Assembly: GCA_002344825.1 (NCBI GenBank)
Contig: DDUN01000002.1
Span: 1 to 12,149 of the forward strand
Length of the DNA stretch: 12,149 nucleotides
Reading direction: 5' to 3'
Origin: Candidatus Multiplicimicrobium inquinatum
Lineage (GTDB): Bacteria > Omnitrophota > Omnitrophia > Omnitrophales > Aquincolibacteriaceae
In this document: piece after piece, positions 1 through 6,843 of the stretch
Layout of the letters: each line of letters begins with the position of its first letter
Numbering within the stretch: the first letter of the stretch is position 1
Made by a program: the position numbers and the translations under genes
Notes under the pieces: model-generated
Seen by the model: only the letters and a program-made list of their open reading frames with translations
What the model was told of the DNA's origin: nothing
Databases searched by the model: none

Positions 1-1
1 G

Positions 2-121
2 CCGGCGATTCGTTATCCCACGGTACCGAAAGGCAAAGCCCGTTTGCGCATTACCGTGAGCGCGGCGCATACGGATGCGGATATTCGCAAGCTGGTTTCA
101 GCCATGGAAAAAATCAAATGA
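2..121 (+). CDS. bioF: 8-amino-7-oxononanoate synthase BioF, C-terminal 39 residues (5' end outside window)
   Basis: The first 39 codons are open and end at TGA 119-121. They encode a tail with the stretch ARLRITVSAAHTDADIRKL, which is the usual C-terminal signature of BioF and related alpha-oxoamine synthases (ARLR.t.SA.Ht..di..l). BioF is a PLP enzyme that condenses pimeloyl-ACP (or pimeloyl-CoA) with L-alanine to give 8-amino-7-oxononanoate. The catalytic lysine and most of the fold lie upstream of the window. The stop codon overlaps the bioA ATG in an ATGA arrangement, which fits translational coupling in a biotin operon. Glycine C-acetyltransferase (Kbl) has a similar tail, but the adjacent bioA and bioD make BioF much the better call. 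Confidence 0.85.
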   Translation, partial: PAIRYPTVPKGKARLRITVSAAHTDADIRKLVSAMEKIK

Positions 122-1485
122 GCCAATCCGAATCTTTCCGTCAAAGAGACCGCGCGGTGTTCTGGCACCCGTTTACCCAAATGCAAGATTGGCAAAACGA
201 ACCCTTTCCGGTGATTGAGCGGGGTGAGGGCAATTATTTAATCGATGTGGACGGCGCCAAGTATCTCGACGGTGTCAGCTCGCTTTGGTGCAATGTGTTT
301 GGCCACCAAGTGCCTGAAATTGATCAAGCTGTGCAGGCCCAGCTCAAAAAAATCGCGCACACGACGACTTTAGGGCTCACGCATCCTTCTGCGATTGAGC
401 TCGCTGAAAAATTATTGAAAATCGCGCCTCAAAATTTGACGCGTGTTTTTTATTCCGACTCGGGTTCCGAAGCCGTTGAAATTGCCGTGAAAATCGCGTT
501 TCAATATTGGCAGCAAAAAGGCGAAACGGCGAAGCAGAAATTTATTAAGCTCGGCGAAGCCTATCATGGCGATACGCTCGGCTCGGTTTCCATTGGCGGC
601 ATTGATTTGTTTCACCATCATTACGGCGCGCTCACTTTCAAAACCATCAAGCTTCCGCCCCCGGCGATGTTTCACGGCAAAAAAAATCCGATCGAAAAAG
701 CCCTGCATGAAAAAGAAGTTCTTGATGCGATTGTGAACCAGCTCGAAGAAACGCTTAAAAAACATCATCACGAAATCGCGGCGCTCATTATGGAGCCGCT
801 CATGCAAGGCGCGGCCGGCATGCTTTTGCACGCGCCCGGTTTTCTTAAAAAAGCACGCGAGCTGACGCAAAAATACAATGTGCTTTTGGTGTTGGACGAA
901 GTTGCCACCGGTTTCGGCCGCACGGGTAAAATGTTTGCCTGCGAGCATGAAAGCGTTCAGCCGGATATTCTTTGTTTGGCAAAAGGCATTACAGGCGGTT
1001 ATTTGCCTTTGGCGGCAACGCTTACCACCGAAAAAATTTATCAGGCTTTCTTGGGTAAATATGAAGAGCTTAAAACTTTTTTTCATGGACACACCTACAC
1101 CGCGAATCCTTTGGCCTGTGCCGCCGCAATTGCGACGCTCGATTTATTTGAAAAAAATAAAACCATGGAAGGTCTTCAGCCCAAAATTAAACTCATCGAA
1201 AAACGCCTCAAAGATTTTTGGAAATTACCCTGTGTCGGCGATATTCGGCAATTAGGGCTGATGGTGGGAATTGAGATTTTTGAATCGGTTGAAAGCCGGC
1301 GGCATTATTCGCTCGAACAGAATATCGGCCATCAGATTATCCGCCGCGCTCGTGCCAAAGGGGCTATTTTGCGTCCGCTAGGCCCAGTTCTGGTATTGAT
1401 GCCGCCGCTCTCGCTAAGTGAGCCCGAAATTGATAAACTACTTACGATTTTGTACGAATCTATTCAGGAAGAAACTCAATTGTGA
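118..1485 (+). CDS. bioA: 7,8-diaminopelargonate aminotransferase BioA (resembles the lysine-using B. subtilis type)
   Basis: This 455-residue class III PLP aminotransferase converts 8-amino-7-oxononanoate to 7,8-diaminononanoate, the step after BioF. Visible motifs are WHPFTQM (16-22), YSDSGSEAVEIA, YHGDTLGS, LDEVATGFGRTGKMFACEHE and the PLP-lysine motif AKGITGG, with K289 as the probable Schiff-base lysine. HGHTYTAN (323-330) belongs to the substrate pocket. Compared from memory with E. coli BioA (HPYTSM, HGPTFM) and B. subtilis BioA/BioK (LPFTQM, HGHSYT), both pocket motifs match the Bacillus enzyme, which uses L-lysine rather than SAM as amino donor. Phe19 replaces the tyrosine of SAM-using enzymes. 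The donor assignment is inference; the aminotransferase role is secure. The start overlaps the bioF stop by 4 bases, and the stop overlaps the bioD GTG by 4 bases. Confidence 0.96.
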   Translation: MSQSESFRQRDRAVFWHPFTQMQDWQNEPFPVIERGEGNYLIDVDGAKYLDGVSSLWCNVFGHQVPEIDQAVQAQLKKIAHTTTLGLTHPSAIELAEKLLKIAPQNLTRVFYSDSGSEAVEIAVKIAFQYWQQKGETAKQKFIKLGEAYHGDTLGSVSIGGIDLFHHHYGALTFKTIKLPPPAMFHGKKNPIEKALHEKEVLDAIVNQLEETLKKHHHEIAALIMEPLMQGAAGMLLHAPGFLKKARELTQKYNVLLVLDEVATGFGRTGKMFACEHESVQPDILCLAKGITGGYLPLAATLTTEKIYQAFLGKYEELKTFFHGHTYTANPLACAAAIATLDLFEKNKTMEGLQPKIKLIEKRLKDFWKLPCVGDIRQLGLMVGIEIFESVESRRHYSLEQNIGHQIIRRARAKGAILRPLGPVLVLMPPLSLSEPEIDKLLTILYESIQEETQL

Positions 1486-2210
1486 AAAAGCCGGGAATAT
1501 TTATTACTGGGACGGATACCGACGTAGGCAAGACCGTGGTCGCCGCGGGCCTCGCGCTTGTTCTGCGGTCGCGTGGCATTCGTGTCGGCGTGATGAAGCC
1601 GATTACCACAGGCTGTCTTAATTTTGGCAAGCGCCTTGTTTCCGCCGATGCCGCTTTTCTCATGGAAGCTGCCGAAAACGAATGGACAGGTTTTTCCAGC
1701 CCCGCGCGCTACAAACATCCCGTGGCGCCGAATGTGGCAGCGGAGCTTGAAAAAAGAGAAATTGATCTCGACCAAATCCGCAAAGCTTATGCCGAGCTCG
1801 AAAAACATTATGACTTTATTATCGTGGAAGGCATTGGCGGTCTCATGGTGCCGATTCACCCTAAATATTATGTGACGGATTTAATCCGCGAATTCAAACT
1901 CCCTATCGTGGTGGTTTCCAAGCCCGGTCTTGGCACCATTAATCACACTTTGCTCACGATTGATGCCGCGCGCATTCGCGGGCTTGAAATTAAAGGCATT
2001 ATTTTTAACCGTGTTCCGCGCGCCAATCTTTCTATTTCCGAAATGAGCAATCCCAAAGTCATTTCCGAATTATCCCATCTTCCGATTTTGGGTTCATTGC
2101 CTGACATTGAAGACATGGATGTTGAGCGCGGTAAATTCGGTTCTCTGCGCGAAATGTTTCAAGAACGCATCCGCATCGATTCACTCATCCAAGACCTGCA
2201 AGCGAAGTGA
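1482..2210 (+). CDS. bioD: Dethiobiotin synthetase BioD
   Basis: This 242-residue P-loop enzyme closes the ureido ring of biotin: 7,8-diaminononanoate + CO2 + ATP gives dethiobiotin. The N-terminal Walker A variant GTDTDVGKT (10-18) is the BioD hallmark, with K17 contacting ATP. MKPITTG (38-44) matches the conserved KP..TG motif, with K39 at the position that binds the substrate carbamate in characterised enzymes. VEGIGGLMVPI matches the conserved VEG.GG motif, and NRVP is a typical nucleotide base-recognition segment. The start is GTG at 1482, in a GTGA overlap with the bioA stop; the P-loop begins only 9 residues later, so no later start is reasonable. A purine-rich GGAAGAAA lies just upstream inside bioA. 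Length is near the family norm of about 220-240. Confidence 0.96.
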   Translation: MKKPGIFITGTDTDVGKTVVAAGLALVLRSRGIRVGVMKPITTGCLNFGKRLVSADAAFLMEAAENEWTGFSSPARYKHPVAPNVAAELEKREIDLDQIRKAYAELEKHYDFIIVEGIGGLMVPIHPKYYVTDLIREFKLPIVVVSKPGLGTINHTLLTIDAARIRGLEIKGIIFNRVPRANLSISEMSNPKVISELSHLPILGSLPDIEDMDVERGKFGSLREMFQERIRIDSLIQDLQAK

Positions 2211-2213
2211 TCT

Positions 2214-3323
2214 GTGGCTAAAATTCTTGTAGCTATGAGCGGCGGTGTCGACTCTTCGGTTGCCGCCGCGCTTCTCAAAGAACAAGGCCATGAAGTTGCC
2301 GGCGCGACGATGCGCACCTGGGCGTCTAATTCCTGCGAAAACCTCAATACAAAAGCCTGCTGCGGCATCACCGGCGTCGAAGACGCGCGCGAAGTGGCCG
2401 ACACCCTCGGCATTAAATATTGGGTGCTTAACTTCGAAGAAGAGTTCAAAAAATATGTGATCGATTATTTCGCAGCCGAATATCTCAAAGGCCGTACGCC
2501 CAACCCGTGCATTGCCTGCAACGAGCATATTAAGTTCCGCCTGTTTTTAAAGCGCGCCCAAGAAATGGGTTTTGATTCCATCGCAACCGGCCATTATGCC
2601 GAGGTGTTTAAGGCGGATAACGGTTTGTTTGCTTTGCGTGAAGGCAAAGACGCAATCAAAGATCAAACCTATGTTTTGTTTCCGCTCGATCAGGATGTTT
2701 TATCAAAGCTGTATTTGCCCTGCGGCGGATTTTCGAAAGCCGAAATCCGCGATCTTGCGAAAAAGCACAATCTTAATTGCGTGGCCGGCAAAGCCGAGTC
2801 GATGGAAATTTGTTTTATTCCCGATAATAATTACGGCGGGTTTGTCGAAAAAGAATTTAATCCCAAAGAAACCGTGCCCTCGCTTTCACTGCCCGGAGCT
2901 GTGAAATTAAAAGACGGCACTGTGCTCGGCAAGCATGATGGTTATTTTCATTTTACGCATGGCCAGCGCCGCGGCATTAACATTGCTTACAAAGAAAAGC
3001 TGTATGTGCTCGATATCAAACCTGAAACCAATGAAGTCATTGTCGGCACCAAAGACGACGTGCTCGGGCAAAAGTTTATTGTCGATCGTGTTAACTGGCA
3101 TGCCGCTCCGCCCGCCGAAACTTTTGAAGCGTATGTCAAAATCCGCTCCCAGCATAAAAAATCGCCCGCCATCGTGACGCGCTTAAATGACAAACAAGTG
3201 GAAGTTTGCTTTCTCGATAAGCAAGAAGCCATCACGCCCGGCCAAGGCGCCGTTCTCTATGACGGCAATGTGGTGCTTGCCGGCGGGTGGATCGGCGACA
3301 AAGCCTGCCAGTCTCAAAAGTAA
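2214..3323 (+). CDS. mnmA: tRNA-specific 2-thiouridylase MnmA
   Basis: MnmA adenylates and thiolates U34 of tRNA-Lys, tRNA-Glu and tRNA-Gln in the cytoplasm (the s2 of mnm5s2U34), taking sulfur from a cysteine desulfurase relay or a related donor. The 369-residue protein has the N-terminal PP-loop SGGVDSS (9-15), the motif NPCIACNEHIKF with C102, SMEICFIP with C200 (matching the two catalytic cysteines, C102 and C199, of E. coli MnmA), DQTYVLF, and the C-terminal THGQRRGI. Position 99 is Cys where E. coli has Asp. Length is normal. The start is GTG at 2214, 3 bases after the bioD stop, and the PP-loop follows at once. Co-transcription with the biotin genes is likely; no functional link between the two pathways is implied. 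Confidence 0.97.
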   Translation: MAKILVAMSGGVDSSVAAALLKEQGHEVAGATMRTWASNSCENLNTKACCGITGVEDAREVADTLGIKYWVLNFEEEFKKYVIDYFAAEYLKGRTPNPCIACNEHIKFRLFLKRAQEMGFDSIATGHYAEVFKADNGLFALREGKDAIKDQTYVLFPLDQDVLSKLYLPCGGFSKAEIRDLAKKHNLNCVAGKAESMEICFIPDNNYGGFVEKEFNPKETVPSLSLPGAVKLKDGTVLGKHDGYFHFTHGQRRGINIAYKEKLYVLDIKPETNEVIVGTKDDVLGQKFIVDRVNWHAAPPAETFEAYVKIRSQHKKSPAIVTRLNDKQVEVCFLDKQEAITPGQGAVLYDGNVVLAGGWIGDKACQSQK

Positions 3324-3325
3324 AC

Positions 3326-3343
3326 TGCGGGGGAAGCCCCGCA
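3326..3343 (+). terminator. GC-rich hairpin after mnmA, possible transcript end
   Basis: The sequence TGCGGGG-GAAG-CCCCGCA forms a perfect 7-bp stem with a 4-base loop, starting 3 bases after the mnmA stop. No T-tract follows, so it is not a classical intrinsic terminator. It could be a rho-assisted end, a 3' stabilising hairpin or an attenuator before the hydrolase gene. The stem is seen directly; the role is inferred. Confidence 0.4.
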
Positions 3344-3413
3344 CAATCAGCCTTGCAGTCTGCCAGAGGGCATCGAGTTAAATTAATGAAGACCATTCAT
3401 CGCGAAGAAAAGC

Positions 3414-4226
3414 ATGTTTCAGCAAAAAATTGAAAAAGGTCAAATCGAAGGCTGTCCGTATGTTCGCTTCGGCAGGGGCACGGAGAAGATCGTTGTTTTC
3501 CCATTAATCAATGATGCTCTTTTCAGCGCGTCGGAAGTGGATTGGTATTTCCGCAATTTGTTCGCGGGTTTAAGCCGCGATTACAGGATTGATGTGATCA
3601 GCAGAAAAAGAAATTTGTCTTTGGGTTACAGCACGCAAGACATGGCGGCAGATTATGCGCGGGTCTTTGAGCGCGCCAACTTTGGTGCGGCGCATGTGAT
3701 TGGCATCTCACTGGGAGGGATGGTCGCGCAACGATTTGCGCATGATTATCCGCATTATGTGAAGCGGCTCGTTCTTGTTTCAAGCGCGCAGCGCATGGGG
3801 CCCGAGGGTTTGAACATTGCCCGGCGCTGGATTCCCTGGACCAAGAAAGGAATGTGGCGTGAAATTTACGAAGAGACGGTAAGAATTTCTTTTCACAAAT
3901 GCTATCGATTCATTTTGCCGTTTGCCGAATCAGTCGTGGCTTCTTACTTGAGAAAGAATGTGACAACCGAGCGCGCGAATGATTTTATCATTGCAGGGCA
4001 GGCCGGGGTTTTGCATGATTCCACGGATTTGCTCGCGAAACTTTCCGTTCCTGTGCTGGTGCTGAGCGGAACGGAAGATACGTTTTTCCCCGAAGCCCTT
4101 TTCCAAGAAATGATCGAAAAAATTCCCGATAGCGAGCGGGTCAGCTTTCAAGGCGCCCGGCATCTCGTTTTGGATGAAGATAAAAGAAAAGGCATCCAAG
4201 CTATCACTGCTTTTTTGAAGCGATAA
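3414..4226 (+). CDS. Alpha/beta-fold hydrolase, substrate unknown
   Basis: This 270-residue protein looks like a soluble single-domain alpha/beta hydrolase. The nucleophile elbow is GISLGG with S99. The likely acid is D222 in GTEDTFF, and the likely histidine is H250 in GARHLVL. Spacing and order fit the fold. The strand-3 oxyanion motif, usually HG, reads FPLIND (29-34), which is unusual. No signal peptide is visible. The start is ATG 3414; an upstream ATG at 3386 is in another frame and stops within 15 codons, and no strong Shine-Dalgarno is seen. The gene lies 90 bases after a biotin operon, so a BioH-type role (cleaving pimeloyl-ACP methyl ester) is possible. That rests only on location, and many esterases, lipases and haloperoxidase-like enzymes share these motifs. 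Confidence 0.8.
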   Translation: MFQQKIEKGQIEGCPYVRFGRGTEKIVVFPLINDALFSASEVDWYFRNLFAGLSRDYRIDVISRKRNLSLGYSTQDMAADYARVFERANFGAAHVIGISLGGMVAQRFAHDYPHYVKRLVLVSSAQRMGPEGLNIARRWIPWTKKGMWREIYEETVRISFHKCYRFILPFAESVVASYLRKNVTTERANDFIIAGQAGVLHDSTDLLAKLSVPVLVLSGTEDTFFPEALFQEMIEKIPDSERVSFQGARHLVLDEDKRKGIQAITAFLKR

Positions 4227-4277
4227 GCTTAGGAGCATAAAAAATTTTTGCTTTAAATTTTTAATCGGAAGCCCTGT

Positions 4278-4946
4278 ATGATTGACATTCCTATTCATAA
4301 ATTAATTCGTTCGCGCAGAAAATCTATCGCGCTGATGATTGCTCCGGATGCCACGCTGGTGGTGCGCGCGCCTTTGGGAATTTCTATCAACGCGATTCAG
4401 GGGTTGATAGAGAAAAAGCGCAAATGGATTGAATCGAAACAGAGCGAAGTTTTAAAGCGCGGCCCCGTTCTCAGAAAAACTTTTACCGACGGAGAGACTT
4501 TTCTCTTTTTGGGCGAAGAGTTTTCTTTTAAAACGATGGAGGGGGATGAGATTCAAATTGCGGGATACGAATTGCTTTTTCCCCGCCGTTATTTAGCCAA
4601 GGCGGAAGCCCGGCTGATTTATTGGTACAAAGAAAAAGCGATCGAGGTGATCGCGGAAAGCGCCAATCATTACAGCCGTGTTTCCGGCTGGAAATTTAAA
4701 ACGATCAATATTACCGGCGCAGAGCGGCGCTGGGGCTCCTGCAGTTTTTCAGGCGCAATTAATTTTTCGTGGAAGCTGATTATGGCGCCGAGGGTCGTGG
4801 TGGATTATGTGGTGGTGCATGAGCTCGCGCATATCACGGAAAAAAATCATTCCTCGCGGTTTTGGAAAAAAGTGGAATCTGTTTTGCCAAATTACCAGGT
4901 TCACGAAAAGTGGCTGAAAGATCACGGTAAGACCCTTACCTTTTAA
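4278..4946 (+). CDS. YgjP-like zinc metallopeptidase (DUF45 / M48-related)
   Basis: This 222-residue protein has the DUF45 layout: an N-terminal beta-rich part with a basic IEKKRKWIESK helix (44-54), then ERRWGSCS (149-156), then the zinc motif HELAH (H181, E182, H185) followed by H191 in NHSSRFW. WGSC followed by VVHELAH and a third metal ligand six residues later is diagnostic of the YgjP/WLM-type metallohydrolase group. The substrate is not known for most members. It often appears as a stand-alone gene or near restriction and housekeeping genes. No signal peptide is seen, so it is probably cytoplasmic. The start is ATG 4278, with GGAAG 6-8 bases upstream. The 51-base gap before it is AT-rich and contains AAAAATTTTT. 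Confidence 0.88.
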   Translation: MIDIPIHKLIRSRRKSIALMIAPDATLVVRAPLGISINAIQGLIEKKRKWIESKQSEVLKRGPVLRKTFTDGETFLFLGEEFSFKTMEGDEIQIAGYELLFPRRYLAKAEARLIYWYKEKAIEVIAESANHYSRVSGWKFKTINITGAERRWGSCSFSGAINFSWKLIMAPRVVVDYVVVHELAHITEKNHSSRFWKKVESVLPNYQVHEKWLKDHGKTLTF

Positions 4947-5018
4947 TCGCGACTCGCCCCTTGGACCTCTCCGGTAAGTAAAATCATCTCCCGGCCGATA
5001 ATTAAAGAGCATTAATCC

Positions 5019-5050
5019 GGGCTTGAGTTTTTTGAAAAGCCCCCTTTTTT
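5019..5050 (+). terminator. Rho-independent terminator after the DUF45 gene
   Basis: The stem GGGCTT (5019-5024) pairs with AAGCCC (5037-5042) across a 12-base loop and is followed by CC and six T residues (5045-5050). It lies 73 bases after the DUF45 stop and before the small downstream gene, so it separates two transcription units. The stem is short and the loop long, so efficiency may be moderate. Confidence 0.6.
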
Positions 5051-5125
5051 AGGTCTTCGGACGGGTATATTTTAATTAGGCGTGGCTTTACTTCATTGAA
5101 AAGCCTGGCTTGGGGGGTGGGGGAT

Positions 5126-5407
5126 ATGATTGAGTACACGAACATTAACAAAGAATTGAAGATTAAGATGATTTCGACCACGAAAAACCTGATTTTTTTG
5201 GAAGATGGGTCGAGATGGGAAATCACGCTGTCGAAAAAAGGCGATGCCTCGCATTGGCAAGAGGGGGATGTGGTTGTGATTTTTGACCCCGGTTACCAAA
5301 AAAGAATTCCTTCTTCTGATTACAAAATAAAAAACGTGACGCGCGAAGAAATCGTACAGGCTTTTGTGCTTGCGATTAAACGCGACGACGGTGCTTCGGC
5401 GGCATAA
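5126..5407 (+). CDS. Small hypothetical protein, 93 residues
   Basis: I do not recognise this protein. It is hydrophilic, with no signal peptide or membrane segment. Its middle looks beta-rich: an NLIFLEDGSRWEI strand-turn-strand (21-33) is followed by HWQEGDVVVIF (43-53). This pattern suggests a small beta-barrel such as those in short D-G-S-x-W-E-V proteins, then a probable helix TREEIVQAFVLAIKR (72-86). ATG 5126 is chosen because a G-rich run (5112-5123) lies just upstream as a candidate ribosome site; an in-frame TTG at 5096 and GTG at 5117 would add 10 or 3 residues of poor quality. The gene sits alone between a terminator upstream and a hairpin downstream. Function cannot be assigned. 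Confidence 0.65.
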   Translation: MIEYTNINKELKIKMISTTKNLIFLEDGSRWEITLSKKGDASHWQEGDVVVIFDPGYQKRIPSSDYKIKNVTREEIVQAFVLAIKRDDGASAA

Positions 5408-5430
5408 ACCGGCGAAGGTTTTATTTTGAA

Positions 5431-5451
5431 TTTAGGCGTGCGCGCCGTAAA
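5431..5451 (+). terminator. Hairpin after the 93-residue gene, possible terminator
   Basis: TTTAGGCG (5431-5438) pairs with CGCC and TAAA (5443-5446, 5448-5451) around a TGCG loop with one bulged G. That gives 8 pairs, 24 bases after the upstream stop. No T-tract follows directly; the nearest TTTT is about 13 bases on. It may end transcription weakly or be a structured element in the rnf leader. Confidence 0.35.
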
Positions 5452-5533
5452 CTGCTCTGAGGCGTTTTCTGCTCAACCGCACTTGCATGATTTGTGATGC
5501 GGAGCTCTGCTTTAATGTTATGGCTTAATAGGA

Positions 5534-5550
5534 TACGGTTTTCAGCCGTA
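5534..5550 (+). promoter_or_regulatory. Small hairpin just upstream of the rnfC start
   Basis: TACGG (5534-5538) pairs with CCGTA (5546-5550) around a TTTTCAG loop. It ends 10 bases before the GTG start of rnfC and covers the place where a Shine-Dalgarno would lie; none of any strength is seen. It may limit ribosome access. With only 5 pairs the evidence is thin. Confidence 0.3.
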
Positions 5551-5560
5551 GATAAGATTT

Positions 5561-6841
5561 GTGAAATTAATCAAATTACCGCTTAAAAAAGAAATGAGTC
5601 TGGGGACGTGGACGCTGAAGCGTCCCGCGCCGCCGGAGGTACTGCGTGTGCCGGTTTACGGTGACGCGCCGTTTTATCAGGAAGTGAAAGTTTTGCCCGG
5701 CCAAGCGGTGTCTTTCGGGATGAAGCTTGCCGAACCGCGCGGAGCGATGGGCGTGCCGGTTTATTGTCCCGCGAACGGAACCGTGAACGGAATTATCAAA
5801 ACCCGGACAGTTTCCGGTGAGAATGTTTTTGCGGTTGAAATTCAGGTCGACCGGAAAAACGCGGGAGCTTTTTTGGCTTCGGGCGAATCTTCCGATTGGG
5901 CAGATATATCCGCGGAAAGACTGCGCGCGCAAATAAAAGAAAAGGGCGTTCTGCTTTGCGGGCGTCAATTAAGACCGCTTGCGGGCTATCTTGAAAAGGG
6001 AACTTTTCATGCTAAGACATTAATCATTAACGCGTGCGAGTCCGAGCCGTATGTGACCGCAGGCGAAGTGCTTTTACTGGCGCACCCGCTCGAAATTATT
6101 AAGGGCGTTGAAATTTTACGGCGTGCCGCAGGGCTTGAAAAAGCGTTGATTGCCGTGGGAGCGAACGCGGAACAGGCGGTTGAAGTTTTAAAAAGCAAAA
6201 TTTATTTCTTAAAGTGGAATCATATCGAAGTGCGCGCTTTTCCCGCCCGCTATCCGCAGGATGATCCCGCGGTTTTATTGCCGCTGGTAGATCCGTTTTT
6301 TTCCGATATTGAGCCGCGAGTTCTCCATGATTGGCCGTTGCCTGATATTGCGACGGTTTACGCGGCGTATGAAGCTATTGTTTTCGGAAAGCCTTTTTTT
6401 GAACGCGCCGTCACCATTACCGGCGAATGTGTTGTTCAGCCGCAAAATGTTTGGCTGCCGTTTGGAATCGGCACGATGGACGCGCTCAAAGCCTGCAAAG
6501 GTGTTTTGCGCGAACCCGGACGGATGTTGGCGGGCGGCCCGATGCGCGGAATCGCGATTCAGAATATGGAACAGCCGGTTTCAGCGATGACCGACGCGTT
6601 AATTGCTTTGCCGAAAGAATGGACCGCGGAAAGCGCGGAGGCGGATTGTATTCGCTGCGGAGAATGCGCGGAAGTCTGTCCGGTGGATTTGTCGCCCGCG
6701 TTGATTGCGGCCGCATCGAAACGGCAGGATTGGGCGGGCGCGCGCGAACTTAACGCGCAACAATGTTTGGGCTGCGGCAATTGCGCTTATGTTTGTCCGT
6801 CGCATTTGCCGCTCGTCGATTTGATTCAAAAGGGATTTTGA
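5561..6841 (+). CDS. rnfC: Divergent RnfC-like ferredoxin-domain subunit of an Rnf/Nqr-type membrane complex
   Basis: RnfC is the peripheral, NADH-facing subunit of the Rnf ferredoxin:NAD oxidoreductase. This 426-residue protein has the family order: an N-terminal sandwich region (VKVLPGQAV, then YCPANGTVNGI), the central INACESEPYVTA (156-167; family form is near ING.ECEPY.T), the GKPFFERAVTITG segment, GGPMRG (325-330; usually GGPMMG), and two 4Fe-4S motifs with cysteines at 363/366/369/373 and 402/405/408/412. The glycine-rich GLGGAGFP motif that binds NADH/FMN is absent; the equivalent place reads CGRQLRPLAGYL (133-144). YPQGGE has become YPQDDP. Electron transfer through the clusters looks possible, NADH oxidation doubtful. 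The start is GTG 5561. The stop lies 2 bases before the next gene. Confidence 0.85.
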   Translation: MKLIKLPLKKEMSLGTWTLKRPAPPEVLRVPVYGDAPFYQEVKVLPGQAVSFGMKLAEPRGAMGVPVYCPANGTVNGIIKTRTVSGENVFAVEIQVDRKNAGAFLASGESSDWADISAERLRAQIKEKGVLLCGRQLRPLAGYLEKGTFHAKTLIINACESEPYVTAGEVLLLAHPLEIIKGVEILRRAAGLEKALIAVGANAEQAVEVLKSKIYFLKWNHIEVRAFPARYPQDDPAVLLPLVDPFFSDIEPRVLHDWPLPDIATVYAAYEAIVFGKPFFERAVTITGECVVQPQNVWLPFGIGTMDALKACKGVLREPGRMLAGGPMRGIAIQNMEQPVSAMTDALIALPKEWTAESAEADCIRCGECAEVCPVDLSPALIAAASKRQDWAGARELNAQQCLGCGNCAYVCPSHLPLVDLIQKGF

Positions 6842-6843
6842 TT

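Noticed and set aside
412..1092. Long reverse-strand open frame of 226 codons inside bioA
   Set aside because: It is antisense to a well-conserved bioA with all its motifs; the translated residues are rich in Arg, Phe and Lys with no recognisable domain, as expected for a shadow frame.
3353..3383. Possible promoter for the hydrolase: TTGCAG and TTAAAT
   Set aside because: The spacing is 19 bases and the -35 matches only 3 of 6, too weak to report.
4227..4277. AT-rich gap with AAAAATTTTT and a second T-rich run, considered as a terminator or promoter
   Set aside because: There is no GC stem before the T-runs and no paired -35/-10 boxes at normal spacing; it may simply be an AT-rich spacer.
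4991..5020. Possible antiterminator: CCGG and ATTAA (4991-5005) pairing with TTAATCCGG (5012-5020)
   Set aside because: The pairing needs a 6-base asymmetric bulge, is mostly A-T, and there is no leader peptide or ligand-binding element to make use of it.
5076..5440. Nine-base direct repeat TTAGGCGTG at 5076-5084 and 5432-5440 flanking the 93-residue gene
   Set aside because: A single 9-base match over this distance can occur by chance, there are no terminal inverted repeats or transposase, and the second copy is part of a hairpin.
5487..5528. 13-codon frame before rnfC, considered as a leader peptide
   Set aside because: It has no Shine-Dalgarno, no codon bias that would suggest attenuation, and lies 30 bases before rnfC without coupling.
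6427..6753. Forward open frame of 108 codons in another frame within rnfC
   Set aside because: It overlaps the cysteine-rich ferredoxin part of rnfC, and its residues are low-quality Arg/Gly-rich sequence typical of an out-of-frame reading.
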